Origin: Leifsonia sp. 1010
Lineage (GTDB): Bacteria; Actinomycetota; Actinomycetes; Actinomycetales; Microbacteriaceae
NCBI RefSeq assembly: GCF_031455295.1
Contig: NZ_JAVDSL010000001.1
Coordinates: 1,302,001-1,366,000, forward strand
Reading direction: 5' to 3'
DNA: 64,000 nucleotides
Part shown: piece by piece, positions 34,153 through 42,653 of the stretch
Position numbering within the stretch: the first letter of the stretch is position 1
How the letters are laid out: every line of letters begins with the position of its first letter
Notes under the pieces: model-generated
Database searches by the model: none
Told to the model about the DNA's origin: nothing
Seen by the model: only the letters and a program-made list of their open reading frames with translations
Program-made: the position numbers and the translations under genes

Positions 34153-35169
34153 ATGGCGAACGCGCGCGAGTGGGTCCCCGACGTCCTCGGGGAGCCGTTC
34201 GAGCAGCTGACGCTGCCACTGCAACCGGATGCGGAAGGCGACGTCGTCGCCACTCTGGTCCGGTACTCGCCGCCGCCGCGCCTCCACCTGCATCGTCGGC
34301 CCGCGGCCGACACCGACGTGCTGTACGTGCACGGCTGGTCGGACTACTTCTTCCAGACCGAGCTCGCCGAGTTCTGGAACGACCAGGGCGCGCGGTTCCA
34401 CGCGCTCGATCTGCGCAAGTACGGCCGTAGCCTCCGGCCGGGGCAGACTCCGGGGTTCGTGGACGACCTGGCCGTCTACGACGAGGACATCGCGGCGGCC
34501 CTCGACGCGATCGGCCACGGCGAGGCGCCGACGGCGGACGCGGCACACCGCCCGCGGTCGCGCCGCCTCATCCTGCTGGGCCACTCGACCGGCGGCCTCA
34601 CCCTCAGCCTGTGGGCCGACCGCCACCCCGGTCGAGCGGATGCGCTCATCCTGAACAGTCCCTGGCTCGAGTTCCAGGCCCGGTCGGCGGGTCGCGCCGC
34701 GCTGACGCCGCTCATCGACCTGCACGCGCGCATCGATCCGAAGGCGGCGATGCCCAACGTCGACCTGGGCTTCTACAGCCGGACGGTGTCACGCACCATG
34801 GACGGCGAGTGGGACTACGACCTGGCCTGGCGCCCGATCCGCGGCTTCCCGGTCCACCCCGCCTGGCTGGTGGCCGTTCTGGCCGGGCATGCGCGGGTCG
34901 CGGCCGGTCTGCACATCGACGCACCCGTGCTCACCCTGCTGTCCGAGCGTTCGACGCTGCTGCCGCACTGGACCCCGGACATGCTGACCTCCGACGTGGT
35001 GCTCGTCGTCCGCGACATCGCCCAGCGCGCGCTGCAACTCGGGCCGACGGTCACCGTGTCGTGGCTGGAGGACGCCCTCCACGACGTCTTCCTGTCGCGA
35101 CCTCCGGTGCGTCAAGCGGCGTACGCATCCATCTCGCAATGGATGCGCGGGTACCTCAGCGGAAGTTGA
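34153..35169 (+). CDS. Alpha/beta-hydrolase (lysophospholipase-like)
   Basis: Hydrolase of 338 residues. The fold is marked by DVLYVHGWSDYFFQTELAEF (oxyanion HGW), FHALDLRKYGRSLRPGQTPG and the nucleophile elbow LLGHSTGGLTLSLWADRHPG with catalytic Ser; a late LEDALHDVFLS provides the likely catalytic His. It resembles monoglyceride lipase or lysophospholipase relatives, but substrate is unknown. It starts 13 bp after the reductase gene, suggesting co-transcription. Its last 14 bp overlap the convergent YajQ gene. Confidence 0.85.
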   Translation: MANAREWVPDVLGEPFEQLTLPLQPDAEGDVVATLVRYSPPPRLHLHRRPAADTDVLYVHGWSDYFFQTELAEFWNDQGARFHALDLRKYGRSLRPGQTPGFVDDLAVYDEDIAAALDAIGHGEAPTADAAHRPRSRRLILLGHSTGGLTLSLWADRHPGRADALILNSPWLEFQARSAGRAALTPLIDLHARIDPKAAMPNVDLGFYSRTVSRTMDGEWDYDLAWRPIRGFPVHPAWLVAVLAGHARVAAGLHIDAPVLTLLSERSTLLPHWTPDMLTSDVVLVVRDIAQRALQLGPTVTVSWLEDALHDVFLSRPPVRQAAYASISQWMRGYLSGS

Positions 35170-35644
35170 CGAACTGGACGGCCACGTCCAGGTCCGCGTT
35201 CTTGAGCAGCGCCATGGTGGCCTGCAGGTCGTCGCGGCTCTTGGAACTGACGCGCAGCTCGTCGCCCTGGATCTGCGATTTCACGCTCTTGGGCGCCTCA
35301 TCGCGGATCAGCTTGTTGATCTTCTTCGCCGCATCCTGCTCGATGCCGTTCTTGAGTCCGACCTCGATGCGGAACTCCTTGCCGGACGCGTACGGCGCCC
35401 CGGTGTCGAGCGACTTGAGGGTGATGCCGCGCTTGATGAACTTCGACTCGAGCACCTCGAGCACCGCCTTCACGCGCTCCTCGGTGTTGGCCTTGAGCAG
35501 GATCTTCTCGCCGCTCCACTCGACGGATGCGCCGACGTTCTTGAAGTCGTAGCGCTGGTCCACCTCTTTGCGGGCCTGATTGACGGCGTTGTCCGCCTCC
35601 ATCTTGTCGACCTTGCTGACGACGTCGAACGAGGAGTCTGCCAT
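35156..35644 (-). CDS. YajQ family cyclic-di-GMP/nucleotide-binding protein
   Basis: Small cytoplasmic protein of 162 residues, full length for the DUF520/YajQ family: MADSSFDVVSKVDKMEADNA, VNQARKEVDQRYDFKNVGAS, IEQDAAKKINKLIRDEAPKS and the C-terminal VRVSSKSRDDLQ-like ELRVSSKSRDDLQATMALLK. Members bind RNA, nucleotides or cyclic-di-GMP; role here is unassigned. Its end overlaps the convergent hydrolase by 14 bp. Confidence 0.93.
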   Translation of the reverse strand: MADSSFDVVSKVDKMEADNAVNQARKEVDQRYDFKNVGASVEWSGEKILLKANTEERVKAVLEVLESKFIKRGITLKSLDTGAPYASGKEFRIEVGLKNGIEQDAAKKINKLIRDEAPKSVKSQIQGDELRVSSKSRDDLQATMALLKNADLDVAVQFVNFR

Positions 35645-35772
35645 GGTGTCCGTCCTTCCCGTAGTGAGCTGCTCCCAGTCTACGAGGCGGGGGCGAATCC
35701 CTCCGCGGTAGGGGTCTGACCGGTACTCCCGGGGGACGCGCGGAGGGCACTCCGATTCCTATCGTCGGGACC

Positions 35773-36462
35773 ATGGACGCCATCAACGACTTCATCGCGG
35801 CAGCGGCCGCCTCTCCGTGGGTCTATCTCGTCGTGTTCGCGGTCGTGCTGGTGGACGCCTTCTTCCCGCCCGTTCCGAGCGAGTCGGTCGTGATCGGCGC
35901 CTCTGCTGCGGCGGTCGCCGTCGGCATCCCGAACCTGCCCCTGGTGCTTGCATGCGCCGCGGCGGGGGCGGTCGTCGGCGACAACCTCACCTTCGCGCTC
36001 GGGAGGACGCTGGGGCTCGACCGGTTCCGGGTGCTGCGGAGGCCTCGGATGGCCGCCGCCGTGGAGCGCGCACGGCGCGGCGTCCATGCCCGCGCCGGCG
36101 TGCTCATCCTGTCGGCGCGGTACGTCCCGGTCGGCCGGGTGGCCGTGAATCTGGTGGCCGGCGCCTCCGGACTGGCCTGGCGTCGGTTCGTCGGGCTGTC
36201 GGTGATCGCGGGCGTCTCGTGGGCGCTCTACTCGGTTACAGTGGGGGTGGTCGCGGCCCAGTGGCTGCACGGCAACGCGTTCCTCGCGATGGTCGTCGGC
36301 ATCGCGATCGGAGTCGGCACGGGGGTCGTGGTGGATGCGCTCCTGCGCCGCGCCGCTCGCCGGCGGGGATTGCGGGAGGGCGACGAGTCGTCGTCCGTCG
36401 TCTCATCCGAGCCCGAGCACGCCGGAGCGCGAACCGCCGCGCTGGAGGGAGAACGCCGATGA
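35773..36462 (+). CDS. DedA family membrane protein
   Basis: Integral membrane protein of 229 residues with about five hydrophobic segments. The DedA/SNARE-assoc pattern includes FFPPVPSESVVIGASAAAVA near residue 32, GDNLTFALGRTLG and the ILSARYVPVGRVAVNLVAG arginine motif. Family members act in membrane lipid (undecaprenyl phosphate) flipping and proton-motive homeostasis. A charged C-terminal tail follows. It overlaps the histidine kinase gene by ATGA, an unusual linkage suggesting envelope sensing. Confidence 0.9.
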   Translation: MDAINDFIAAAAASPWVYLVVFAVVLVDAFFPPVPSESVVIGASAAAVAVGIPNLPLVLACAAAGAVVGDNLTFALGRTLGLDRFRVLRRPRMAAAVERARRGVHARAGVLILSARYVPVGRVAVNLVAGASGLAWRRFVGLSVIAGVSWALYSVTVGVVAAQWLHGNAFLAMVVGIAIGVGTGVVVDALLRRAARRRGLREGDESSSVVSSEPEHAGARTAALEGERR

Positions 36463-37691
36463 CCGCGAACAGTCTCCCCACCACGGCACGGGTGGACCGG
36501 TGGCTCCTGGTGCTGTGGATCGCCGCCGCGGCGGCGTCTGTCGCCATCGTCGCGGTGTCCGCTTCCCTCGCTGCGGCCGTCTACGGCGTGCAGGTCGCCC
36601 TCGCCCTGCTTCTGGCGCTCCTCCAGGGCGCGTCCATCGTCGGGGCTCTGCTCTGGCCGCGCGTCGCGGCCGCTGCCGCCGCTGTCGCACTGCTCGGCTT
36701 CGCCGTCGCCACACCGGCGACGGCGACCGCTCCGTGGCCGGTGTCGGCCCCATCCATCGTCGCGTTCTCGGCCACGATCGCACTCGTCGTCGTCCGGGGC
36801 GCCTGGCGTCCCGGACTGGGGGCGTGGGTCGTCGCGGTCGCGGGAGTGGTGATCGTCGGAGTCGTCGGCGGAGCGGCGGCAGGCGCGGCCAGCGGGGTCG
36901 ACGGCACCGCGACGGCCGACCTGATCGTGTTCGCGTCCGTCAGCGGAGCGGTGCTCCTCGCGGCGCTGCTCGTCTCACGCTGGCAGGACGTTCGCCGCCA
37001 GTTGGTGCGCGAACGCCAGACCTCCGCGGGCGAGCTCGCGCGGCGTGAGGTCGCGGAGGAGCGGACGCGCATCGCGCGCGAGCTGCACGACATCGTGGCG
37101 CACGGGATGTCGGCGATTCAGGTGCAGGCGTCGAGCGCGAAGTACCGCATCCCCTCGCTTCCGGACGAGGCGGTCGCCGAGTTCGACGACCTCGCCGCGA
37201 CCGCGAGGACCGCGATGGGCGAGATGCGGCGACTCCTCGGGGTGCTCCGCAGCGACGACAGCGGGGTGGAGACGGCGCCGCAGCCGGGCGTGACGGACAT
37301 CCCGGCGTTGGTCGCCGATGCGGCGCGGCGCGGACGGGTGGAGCTCGTCGGCGCCGACGTCGACACGAGCGGCATGGACGCGATCACCTCCCTCGCCGCC
37401 TACCGCATCGTGCAGGAGTCGCTGAGCAACGTCGCGCGGCACGCGACCGACGCCGCCACCGTGGTCCGCCTGGACCGGGTGGACGACTCGCTCGCGATCG
37501 AGGTGCGCAATGCCCCGGCCCCCGGTCGCCCCGCCTCGCCGCCTGCTCCCGACGGCGGAGGGCACGGCATCCGCGGGATGCGGGAGAGAGCCGAGCTGCT
37601 GGGCGGCACGCTGACCGCCGCCGCCCAACCCGACGGCGGGTTCGTCGTGCGTGCGGTCCTCCCGCTCGCCGGGAAGAATGGGACGCCGTGA
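36459..37691 (+). CDS. Sensor histidine kinase (NarL-partner type)
   Basis: Membrane kinase of 410 residues. About six hydrophobic segments occupy residues 15-175, then a HisKA_3 dimerisation box with phospho-accepting His210 (RTRIARELHDIVAHGMSAIQ) and an HATPase_c domain (YRIVQESLSNVARHATDAAT for the N box, GGGHGIRGMRERAELLGG for the G box). ATG 36459 overlaps dedA by four bases and its stop overlaps the response regulator. The signal is unknown; an envelope or membrane cue is inferred from the DedA linkage. Confidence 0.92.
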   Translation: MTANSLPTTARVDRWLLVLWIAAAAASVAIVAVSASLAAAVYGVQVALALLLALLQGASIVGALLWPRVAAAAAAVALLGFAVATPATATAPWPVSAPSIVAFSATIALVVVRGAWRPGLGAWVVAVAGVVIVGVVGGAAAGAASGVDGTATADLIVFASVSGAVLLAALLVSRWQDVRRQLVRERQTSAGELARREVAEERTRIARELHDIVAHGMSAIQVQASSAKYRIPSLPDEAVAEFDDLAATARTAMGEMRRLLGVLRSDDSGVETAPQPGVTDIPALVADAARRGRVELVGADVDTSGMDAITSLAAYRIVQESLSNVARHATDAATVVRLDRVDDSLAIEVRNAPAPGRPASPPAPDGGGHGIRGMRERAELLGGTLTAAAQPDGGFVVRAVLPLAGKNGTP

Positions 37692-38359
37692 CGATCTCCG
37701 TGCTCGTGGTCGACGACCAGGCGATGGTCCGCGCCGGCTTCGCCGCCATCCTCGCCGCTCAGGACGGGATCGACGTGCTCGGCCAGGCGTCGGACGGCGC
37801 TGAGGGTGTCGAACTGGCGCGCCGGCTGCGACCGGATGTCGTGCTCATGGACGTCCGGATGCCCGGCATGAACGGCATCGACGCGACGCGCGAGCTCGTC
37901 CACCCGTCGCGCGGCGAGCCGCATCGACCGCTCGTGCTCGTGCTGACCACGTTCGACGCCGACGAGTACGTCTACGACGCGCTCGCCGCCGGGGCGAGCG
38001 GGTTCCTGCTCAAGGACGCGCCGCTGGACGACCTCGTCCACGCCGTCCGTGTCGTTGCAGCCGGCGAGGCGCTGCTCGCCCCGCGCGTCACCAAACGACT
38101 GCTGGAGCGGTTCGCGACCCAGCGGCCGGCAACCTCCAGCCGTGCGCTCCTGCTCGCCGACCTGACCGAGCGCGAGCGCGAGATCCTCGTGCTCATCGGG
38201 CGGGGGATGTCGAACGCCGAGATCGCGGCGCAGTTGTTCATCGCGGAGCAGACCGTGAAGACGCACGTGAGCCGCATCTTCACCAAGCTGGGCCTGCGCG
38301 ACCGGGTGCAGGCCGTGATCCTGGCCTTCGACGCCGGGCTCGTCGAACCGGCGCCGTAA
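37688..38359 (+). CDS. NarL/LuxR-family response regulator
   Basis: Two-domain regulator of 223 residues. The receiver domain has VVDD at 7-10, phospho-acceptor Asp55 in VVLMDVRMPG and the switch Lys in GFLLKDAPLDDL; the LuxR HTH is at about 155-215 (LTEREREILVLIGRGMSNAE, IAAQLFIAEQTVKTHVSRIF). GTG at 37688 overlaps the kinase stop. It should be phosphorylated by the adjacent kinase. Its targets may include dedA or the neighbouring acyltransferase, but no binding site is evident. Confidence 0.93.
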   Translation: MTISVLVVDDQAMVRAGFAAILAAQDGIDVLGQASDGAEGVELARRLRPDVVLMDVRMPGMNGIDATRELVHPSRGEPHRPLVLVLTTFDADEYVYDALAAGASGFLLKDAPLDDLVHAVRVVAAGEALLAPRVTKRLLERFATQRPATSSRALLLADLTEREREILVLIGRGMSNAEIAAQLFIAEQTVKTHVSRIFTKLGLRDRVQAVILAFDAGLVEPAP

Positions 38360-38535
38360 CACCGCTCACAGCGCTGCGCCGTTGGCGCCGCTGTGCCGTT
38401 CGCACCGCTGGGCCGCTGACGCGACCCCTACCGCAGTAGTGCCCGGGGTTGGCTCCGGGGAGGGACGCGGCGGCCGGCACCGCATCGAGACGCTCGTACC
38501 GACCGGTCACCGGGACCGGACGGAAGGAACGCCCG

Positions 38536-39912
38536 ATGTCTCTCGCAGCCGCCACGCTCGTGCCCGACTCCCCGCCGGTTCCGGCGAGAGCGGCCGCGGC
38601 TCCACATCCCGAACGCGTTCCGACCTCCCGCCGTGACGCCGCAGTGGATGTGGCCCGCGCCTGGTGCCTCACCGTCGTCGTCGCCCTCCACGCTCTGATG
38701 GTGGGCGTCTCCGTCACAGCGGACGGGCCCGTGTTCCAGAACGCGATGGAGCATTGGAGCGGGTTCGGCATCCTGACCTGGTTCGGCCAGGTGATGCCCC
38801 TGTTCTTCGTGCTGGGCGGGTTCTCCGGGTTCCTTCAGTGGGAGCGTGCACGCCGGCGCGGAGCCGGCTACGGCGTCCAGCTCGCCGGCCGTCTGCGGCG
38901 CCTGTTCGTGCCCGCGATCGCGGCCGTACTCGCGATCGTGGTGGTGCTGGGCCTGCTGCAGCTGACCGGCGTGCCGGAGGACATCGTGGCGACTGCGGGC
39001 TTCCGGCTCAGCCAGCCGCTGTGGTTCCTCGGCGTGTACGTCGTGTGCACGGCGGCGCTTCCCCTGCTGGCCGCCCTGCATCGGCGTCGTCCCGTGATCG
39101 CGCTCGCAGGTCTCGGTGCTGCGGTCGTCGCCGTGGACGTGGTGCGCGCATCCACGGGCGTGGCCGCCGTTGGCCTCATCAATCTGCTCTTCGTGTGGCT
39201 GCTCGTCCAGCAGCTGGGATTCGTTCTCGCGACGGCGCCCCGGGACGGCTGGTCAGCACGTCGAGCGAGCTGGCTGGGGGTCGCCGGCTTCGGGACTCTG
39301 GCCGTGCTCTGCGCCGTCGGCGTCTACTCTCCCGACCTCTACCTCAATCTCAACCCGCCGACCGGGGCCCTCGTGCTCCTCGGCGTCGGTCAGCTCGGCG
39401 TGTTCTCCCTCCTGCGTGCCCGACTCGCGCGCCTCGCGGAGGGCCGCCTCCTCGGCCGGTACGTGGCCGCCATGAACCGGCGCGCCATGACCGTGTACTC
39501 GTGGCACATGCTCGTTCTGGTGCTGCTGGCGGGGGCGCTGCTCGTGGTGGGCGGCGAGTCGCTGCCTCAGCCGCTGTCGGCCGAGTGGTGGCTGACCCGG
39601 CCGCTGTGGCTGGCCGCCGCCGGGGTGGCGGTCGCCGTGGTCGCGGCGGTCGCCGGGCGGTTCGAGGCGCGGCGGTCCGATGCAGGGACCGGGACGGGAT
39701 GGCGCGCTGCAGGGCCGGTCCGTGCGGTGTGCGCCGCGGCGGCGGGCGCGGGCGGCGTCCTGCTCATCCTCGTCTCCGGGTCGGCGTTGGCAGGATGGGT
39801 GATGGGTGCCGCGCTGATCCTCGCGAGCCTGGGTCTCCTGCGCTCGCCGGGCGGGTCAGCGGGGCAACGGCCGGCTGCCTTGACGGGAGTCGCACGGGTA
39901 GGAGAGGCTTAG
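38536..39912 (+). CDS. Acyltransferase 3 family membrane protein
   Basis: Multispanning protein of 458 residues with about ten hydrophobic segments. The acyltransferase-3 signature includes RRDAAVDVARAWCLTVVVAL early, the conserved FFVLGGFSGFLQWERARRRG loop, and YSWHMLVLVLLAGALLV near the end. Such enzymes acylate envelope glycans, lipids or peptidoglycan. ATG 38536 has GGAAGGA 8 nt upstream; a GTG at 38449 is less likely. It lies 176 bp after the response regulator. Its stop codon is embedded in the iron box of the next gene. Confidence 0.86.
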   Translation: MSLAAATLVPDSPPVPARAAAAPHPERVPTSRRDAAVDVARAWCLTVVVALHALMVGVSVTADGPVFQNAMEHWSGFGILTWFGQVMPLFFVLGGFSGFLQWERARRRGAGYGVQLAGRLRRLFVPAIAAVLAIVVVLGLLQLTGVPEDIVATAGFRLSQPLWFLGVYVVCTAALPLLAALHRRRPVIALAGLGAAVVAVDVVRASTGVAAVGLINLLFVWLLVQQLGFVLATAPRDGWSARRASWLGVAGFGTLAVLCAVGVYSPDLYLNLNPPTGALVLLGVGQLGVFSLLRARLARLAEGRLLGRYVAAMNRRAMTVYSWHMLVLVLLAGALLVVGGESLPQPLSAEWWLTRPLWLAAAGVAVAVVAAVAGRFEARRSDAGTGTGWRAAGPVRAVCAAAAGAGGVLLILVSGSALAGWVMGAALILASLGLLRSPGGSAGQRPAALTGVARVGEA

Positions 39913-39927
39913 GCAAGCCTCCCCTAA
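39909..39927. promoter_or_regulatory. DtxR/IdeR-type iron box
   Basis: The 19-bp site TTAGGCAAGCCTCCCCTAA matches the DtxR consensus (TTAGGTTAGSCTAACCTAA) at 15 of 19 positions, including both TTAGG/CCTAA ends. It ends 13 bp before the heme oxygenase ATG and includes the acyltransferase TAG stop. It should silence heme oxygenase under iron-replete conditions. Confidence 0.8.
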
Positions 39928-39940
39928 GTCAGGAGACCCG

Positions 39941-40588
39941 ATGGCTGAACTGATCCCCTTCTCCGAAGCCCTCCGCGAACGCACGCGGGGTGTCCACCAG
40001 GAGAGCGAGGGCGCCGGCTTCATGCAAGACCTGATGAGCGGGCGGGGTTGCCGCGAGGACTACATCCAGCTTCTATCGCAGCACTACTTCATCTACGAGG
40101 CCCTCGAAGAGGCGGCCGTGTGGATGCGCGAAGACCCGATCGCCGCGCTGTTCATCAGCCCTAAGCTGACCCGCCTGCCGGCGATCGAAGCCGACCTCGC
40201 CTACCTGCTCGGCGACGATTGGCGCGAGCGGATCGCCCCGCTGCCTTCCACGGCGCGGTACACGGCTCGCATCCGCGAGGTCGGCCGCACCTGGCCGGGC
40301 GGCTTCATCGCGCACCATTACACGCGATACCTCGGCGACCTGTCCGGCGGCCAGATCATCCGCACCCTGCTGCAGCGCCAGTACGGGTTCGAGACCAACG
40401 GCGTCGGGTTCTACCTCTTCGGCGACATCGCCAAGCCGAAGCTGTTCAAGGACACCTATCGGGCACAGCTGGATGCGGTCGAGTGGACCGAGGAGGAGCG
40501 AGACCGCGTCATCGGCGAGGTGTCCCTGGCGTTCCGCTTCAACACGGAACTGTTCGACGACCTGGCCACGGCGAAGGCCGCGGCCTGA
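39941..40588 (+). CDS. hmuO: Heme oxygenase
   Basis: Degrades heme to biliverdin, CO and Fe2+ to obtain iron. The 215-residue protein has proximal His19 in RERTRGVHQESEG, the distal helix RYLGDLSGGQIIRTLLQRQY and YLFGDIAKPKLFKDTYRAQL, all close to corynebacterial HmuO. Length is standard. AGGAG lies about 7 nt before ATG 39941. An iron box just upstream implies DtxR-type repression. No heme-uptake transporter is present in the window, so uptake genes must be elsewhere. Confidence 0.95.
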   Translation: MAELIPFSEALRERTRGVHQESEGAGFMQDLMSGRGCREDYIQLLSQHYFIYEALEEAAVWMREDPIAALFISPKLTRLPAIEADLAYLLGDDWRERIAPLPSTARYTARIREVGRTWPGGFIAHHYTRYLGDLSGGQIIRTLLQRQYGFETNGVGFYLFGDIAKPKLFKDTYRAQLDAVEWTEEERDRVIGEVSLAFRFNTELFDDLATAKAAA

Positions 40589-40618
40589 CGCTGAGCCGCT
40601 CTCCGCGGATCCCGGGTC

Positions 40619-41356
40619 TCAGCGCACGAGGTCCTCGTCGACGCGGCCGCCCAGTCGGTCGAGCAGGACGGCGGCGATGCTGGCCGCCTCACGGTCGTCC
40701 CGTTCGCGGGCGAAGGCGGCCAGCACATCGGCCGATGTTGGGTCGGCTGCACGCAGCCGGCGGGCGAGCCACTTGCCGCTTCCGAGCCACGCGCCGGCAC
40801 TGAGCAGGGCGAGCTCGCCGAGGCCGCGAAGGAGGTCGGCGCGGATGGCCGCCGACACCAACTCGTCCGTCGCATCCGTGAGGTCGTCGATCAGATCCGT
40901 GACCGCGTAGCGTCGGAGTGCCAGCTGATGCGCGGTCGTCCGCGGACCCGGCGTCAGGCGGTCAGCCGACCAGCGACGTAGGTCCGCGAACTCGTCGCCC
41001 GTGCGCAACGGGACGCCTTCGGTCAGCAGAACGGGCAGGACCGGGCGCAGCGAGGCGAAGTCGTGTTCCGCCCACTCGCGGTATCCCTCGACCGTGTAGG
41101 CGAACACATCGAAGCGCTCGCCGTCGTGGTGCGTGACGCGGGCCTCGGCGGTCGGGCTGCCGCTTCGCCCCTCGAAGGTCGATGGTGGCGCGATCAGCAG
41201 GATGTCGACATCGCTGGTCGGCGTCCGTTTCCCGGTCGAGGAGCTGCCGCCCAGGACGATCGTGGTGGCCTCGGGGTACTCCGCATCGCAGAAGCGGAGC
41301 GCGGCGTCTGCTGCCCGCTCAGCGTCGGCGGAGCCGCCCGATCGAGGCGATGCCAT
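40619..41356 (-). CDS. Nucleotidyltransferase-fold protein
   Basis: A 245-residue protein with an N-terminal pol-beta-type nucleotidyltransferase core: TIVLGGSSSTGKRTPTSDVD followed by ILLIAPP gives the GS and DxD metal-binding motif, with a further acidic strand in DGERFDVFAYTVEGYREW. A helical C-terminal domain follows (RRYAVTDLIDDLTDATDELV). It resembles stand-alone aminoglycoside-adenylyltransferase-like or MNT enzymes; antibiotic modification is possible but unproven. It is convergent with heme oxygenase and followed upstream by two other small minus-strand genes. Confidence 0.8.
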   Translation of the reverse strand: MASPRSGGSADAERAADAALRFCDAEYPEATTIVLGGSSSTGKRTPTSDVDILLIAPPSTFEGRSGSPTAEARVTHHDGERFDVFAYTVEGYREWAEHDFASLRPVLPVLLTEGVPLRTGDEFADLRRWSADRLTPGPRTTAHQLALRRYAVTDLIDDLTDATDELVSAAIRADLLRGLGELALLSAGAWLGSGKWLARRLRAADPTSADVLAAFARERDDREAASIAAVLLDRLGGRVDEDLVR

Positions 41357-41371
41357 CGATCGTGGTCGGGA

Positions 41372-41515
41372 TCAGGCCGTCTGCGCGAGTTCGGCGTAGT
41401 AGGTGACGTGGCAGCCGTCGCCGTTGCACTCGACGCAGAGGGTGATCTCCTCACTGCGCTGGGCGGGGTCGGCCCCGGTCCCGTCGCACCGTTCGCAAAT
41501 CTCCAACGTTCTCAT
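41372..41515 (-). CDS. Small double CxxCxG zinc-knuckle protein
   Basis: A 47-residue protein with two DnaJ-like cysteine knuckles, CERCDGTG and CVECNGDG, enough to bind one zinc ion; an extra Cys follows in GDGCHVTYY. I take ATG 41515; ATG 41521 adds MG, and neither has a strong ribosome-binding site. It is homologous in pattern, not in context, to the DnaJ central domain, and no other J-domain parts are present. Function is unknown. Confidence 0.6.
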   Translation of the reverse strand: MRTLEICERCDGTGADPAQRSEEITLCVECNGDGCHVTYYAELAQTA

Positions 41516-41582
41516 GCCCATGATTGTGCGCCCGACCACCGACATCGGCGGCAGGCCCGTCGGGGTGTCGCGATCGTGGCGT

Positions 41583-42065
41583 TCAGTCGTGCCAGAAGCC
41601 GCGATGCGGATCGGCCGCTTCGTCTTCGAGGATGGGGCCGATGACGGTGACCTCGCGGCTCCCGTCGGCGAAGATGAGCCGGCACGGGTGGTCCAGCGTC
41701 GGATTCTCGGGATGGTCGCCCGTGAGGGCGCGCAGACCCTGCTCGGAGAGACCATAGACGACCGTGCCGATTCCGGCCCAGTAGATCGCGCCGCTGCACA
41801 TGGCGCACGGCTCGCACGACGTGACGAGGGTGTATGCGGGGAGTTCAGTGTGGGGGATGGCCTCCCACGCCTTACGCACCAGGTTGGTCTCCGCGTGGCC
41901 GGTGATGTCGTTCTCCGTGACCACGGTGTTCTCCGCTTCGAGGGCGATCGTGCCGTCGGGGGCCACCAGGACCGCGCCGAACGGGTGGTTGCCGTGGGCG
42001 CGGGCGTCGACGGACACCTGGATCGCGCGTCGCATGTGGTCTTCGATCGCGGCTGCCGGGGTCAT
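41583..42065 (-). CDS. Nucleoside/nucleobase deaminase
   Basis: Zinc-dependent deaminase of 160 residues related to guanine and cytosine deaminases. HAE is in DITGHAETNLVRKAWEAIP and the zinc cysteines in TSCEPCAMCSGAIYWAGIGT; an N-terminal AVLVAPDGTIALEAENTV strand completes the fold. The C-terminal GFWHD end is typical of GuaD-like proteins, so guanine is a plausible substrate. AGGAGGA lies 9 nt before ATG 42065. It is divergent from the ClgR-like gene. Confidence 0.86.
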   Translation of the reverse strand: MTPAAAIEDHMRRAIQVSVDARAHGNHPFGAVLVAPDGTIALEAENTVVTENDITGHAETNLVRKAWEAIPHTELPAYTLVTSCEPCAMCSGAIYWAGIGTVVYGLSEQGLRALTGDHPENPTLDHPCRLIFADGSREVTVIGPILEDEAADPHRGFWHD

Positions 42066-42192
42066 GTGTCGGGTCCTCCTGAGCGGATGCGCGGGCGTCG
42101 GGCCCGGTACCTGTCTACCGGAGATTCTGCCCAGAGCAGAACCGCCGAAATCGACGGGCGCGGAAACGGCCGAGCCGACATAGGCTGGCCGC

Positions 42193-42543
42193 ATGCTCGT
42201 ACGGCATGCGATCGGATCGGTGCTCCGCCGGATCAGGACGGAGCGCGGGACGACGCTGCGCGAGCTCTCCGAGACGTCGAGGGTGTCGGTCCCGTACCTC
42301 TCCGAGATCGAGCGCGGTCGCAAGGAGGCGTCCTCTGAGATCCTTGCCGCGCTGTGCCGGGTACTGGGCATCAGCGAGGGTGAGCTCCTGACGCGCGTCG
42401 CGGCCGAGTTCGCCGGTGCGCAGGTGCTGACTCTGGTGCCGGAGCGGGAGATCGAGCGCGAGCCCGCATCCACTCTGGAGCTGCAGTCCGCTGCGGTCGG
42501 CGGTGCCGCGCAGACCTCCGGCGTCGTCGCTCTCGCCGCCTGA
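42193..42543 (+). CDS. clgR: ClgR-like XRE-family regulator of Clp protease genes
   Basis: DNA-binding protein of 116 residues. The HTH (AIGSVLRRIRTERGTTLREL, SETSRVSVPYLSEIERGRKE, ASSEILAALCRVLG) closely follows actinobacterial ClgR. The C-terminus ends VVALAA; terminal Ala-Ala degrons let ClpXP/ClpP remove ClgR in Streptomyces, so the same feedback is likely here. ATG at 42193. Targets should include clpP and related genes elsewhere. It is 110 bp upstream of tRNA-Tyr. Confidence 0.85.
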   Translation: MLVRHAIGSVLRRIRTERGTTLRELSETSRVSVPYLSEIERGRKEASSEILAALCRVLGISEGELLTRVAAEFAGAQVLTLVPEREIEREPASTLELQSAAVGGAAQTSGVVALAA

Positions 42544-42653
42544 CCCCGGCCGTGTGGCCGCTGAGCGGGCGCTGATTTCGTCTGCAGCCGCCCGCCGAGT
42601 ATTCTTGTGTGGCGCCTTCGGTCACGAGTGAACTGGTGGTCGAAAGCGCCAAT

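Noticed and set aside
31137-34313. Long minus-strand open frame (about 1060 codons)
   Set aside because: It runs antisense to menG tail, hepT and the FprA-type reductase, all of which have clear family motifs; the frame itself has none.
38360-38535. Gap after the response regulator as a possible small-RNA or small-gene locus
   Set aside because: It contains only short imperfect CCGCTG-type repeats and the acyltransferase ribosome-binding site; no hairpin with T-run or coding frame stands out.
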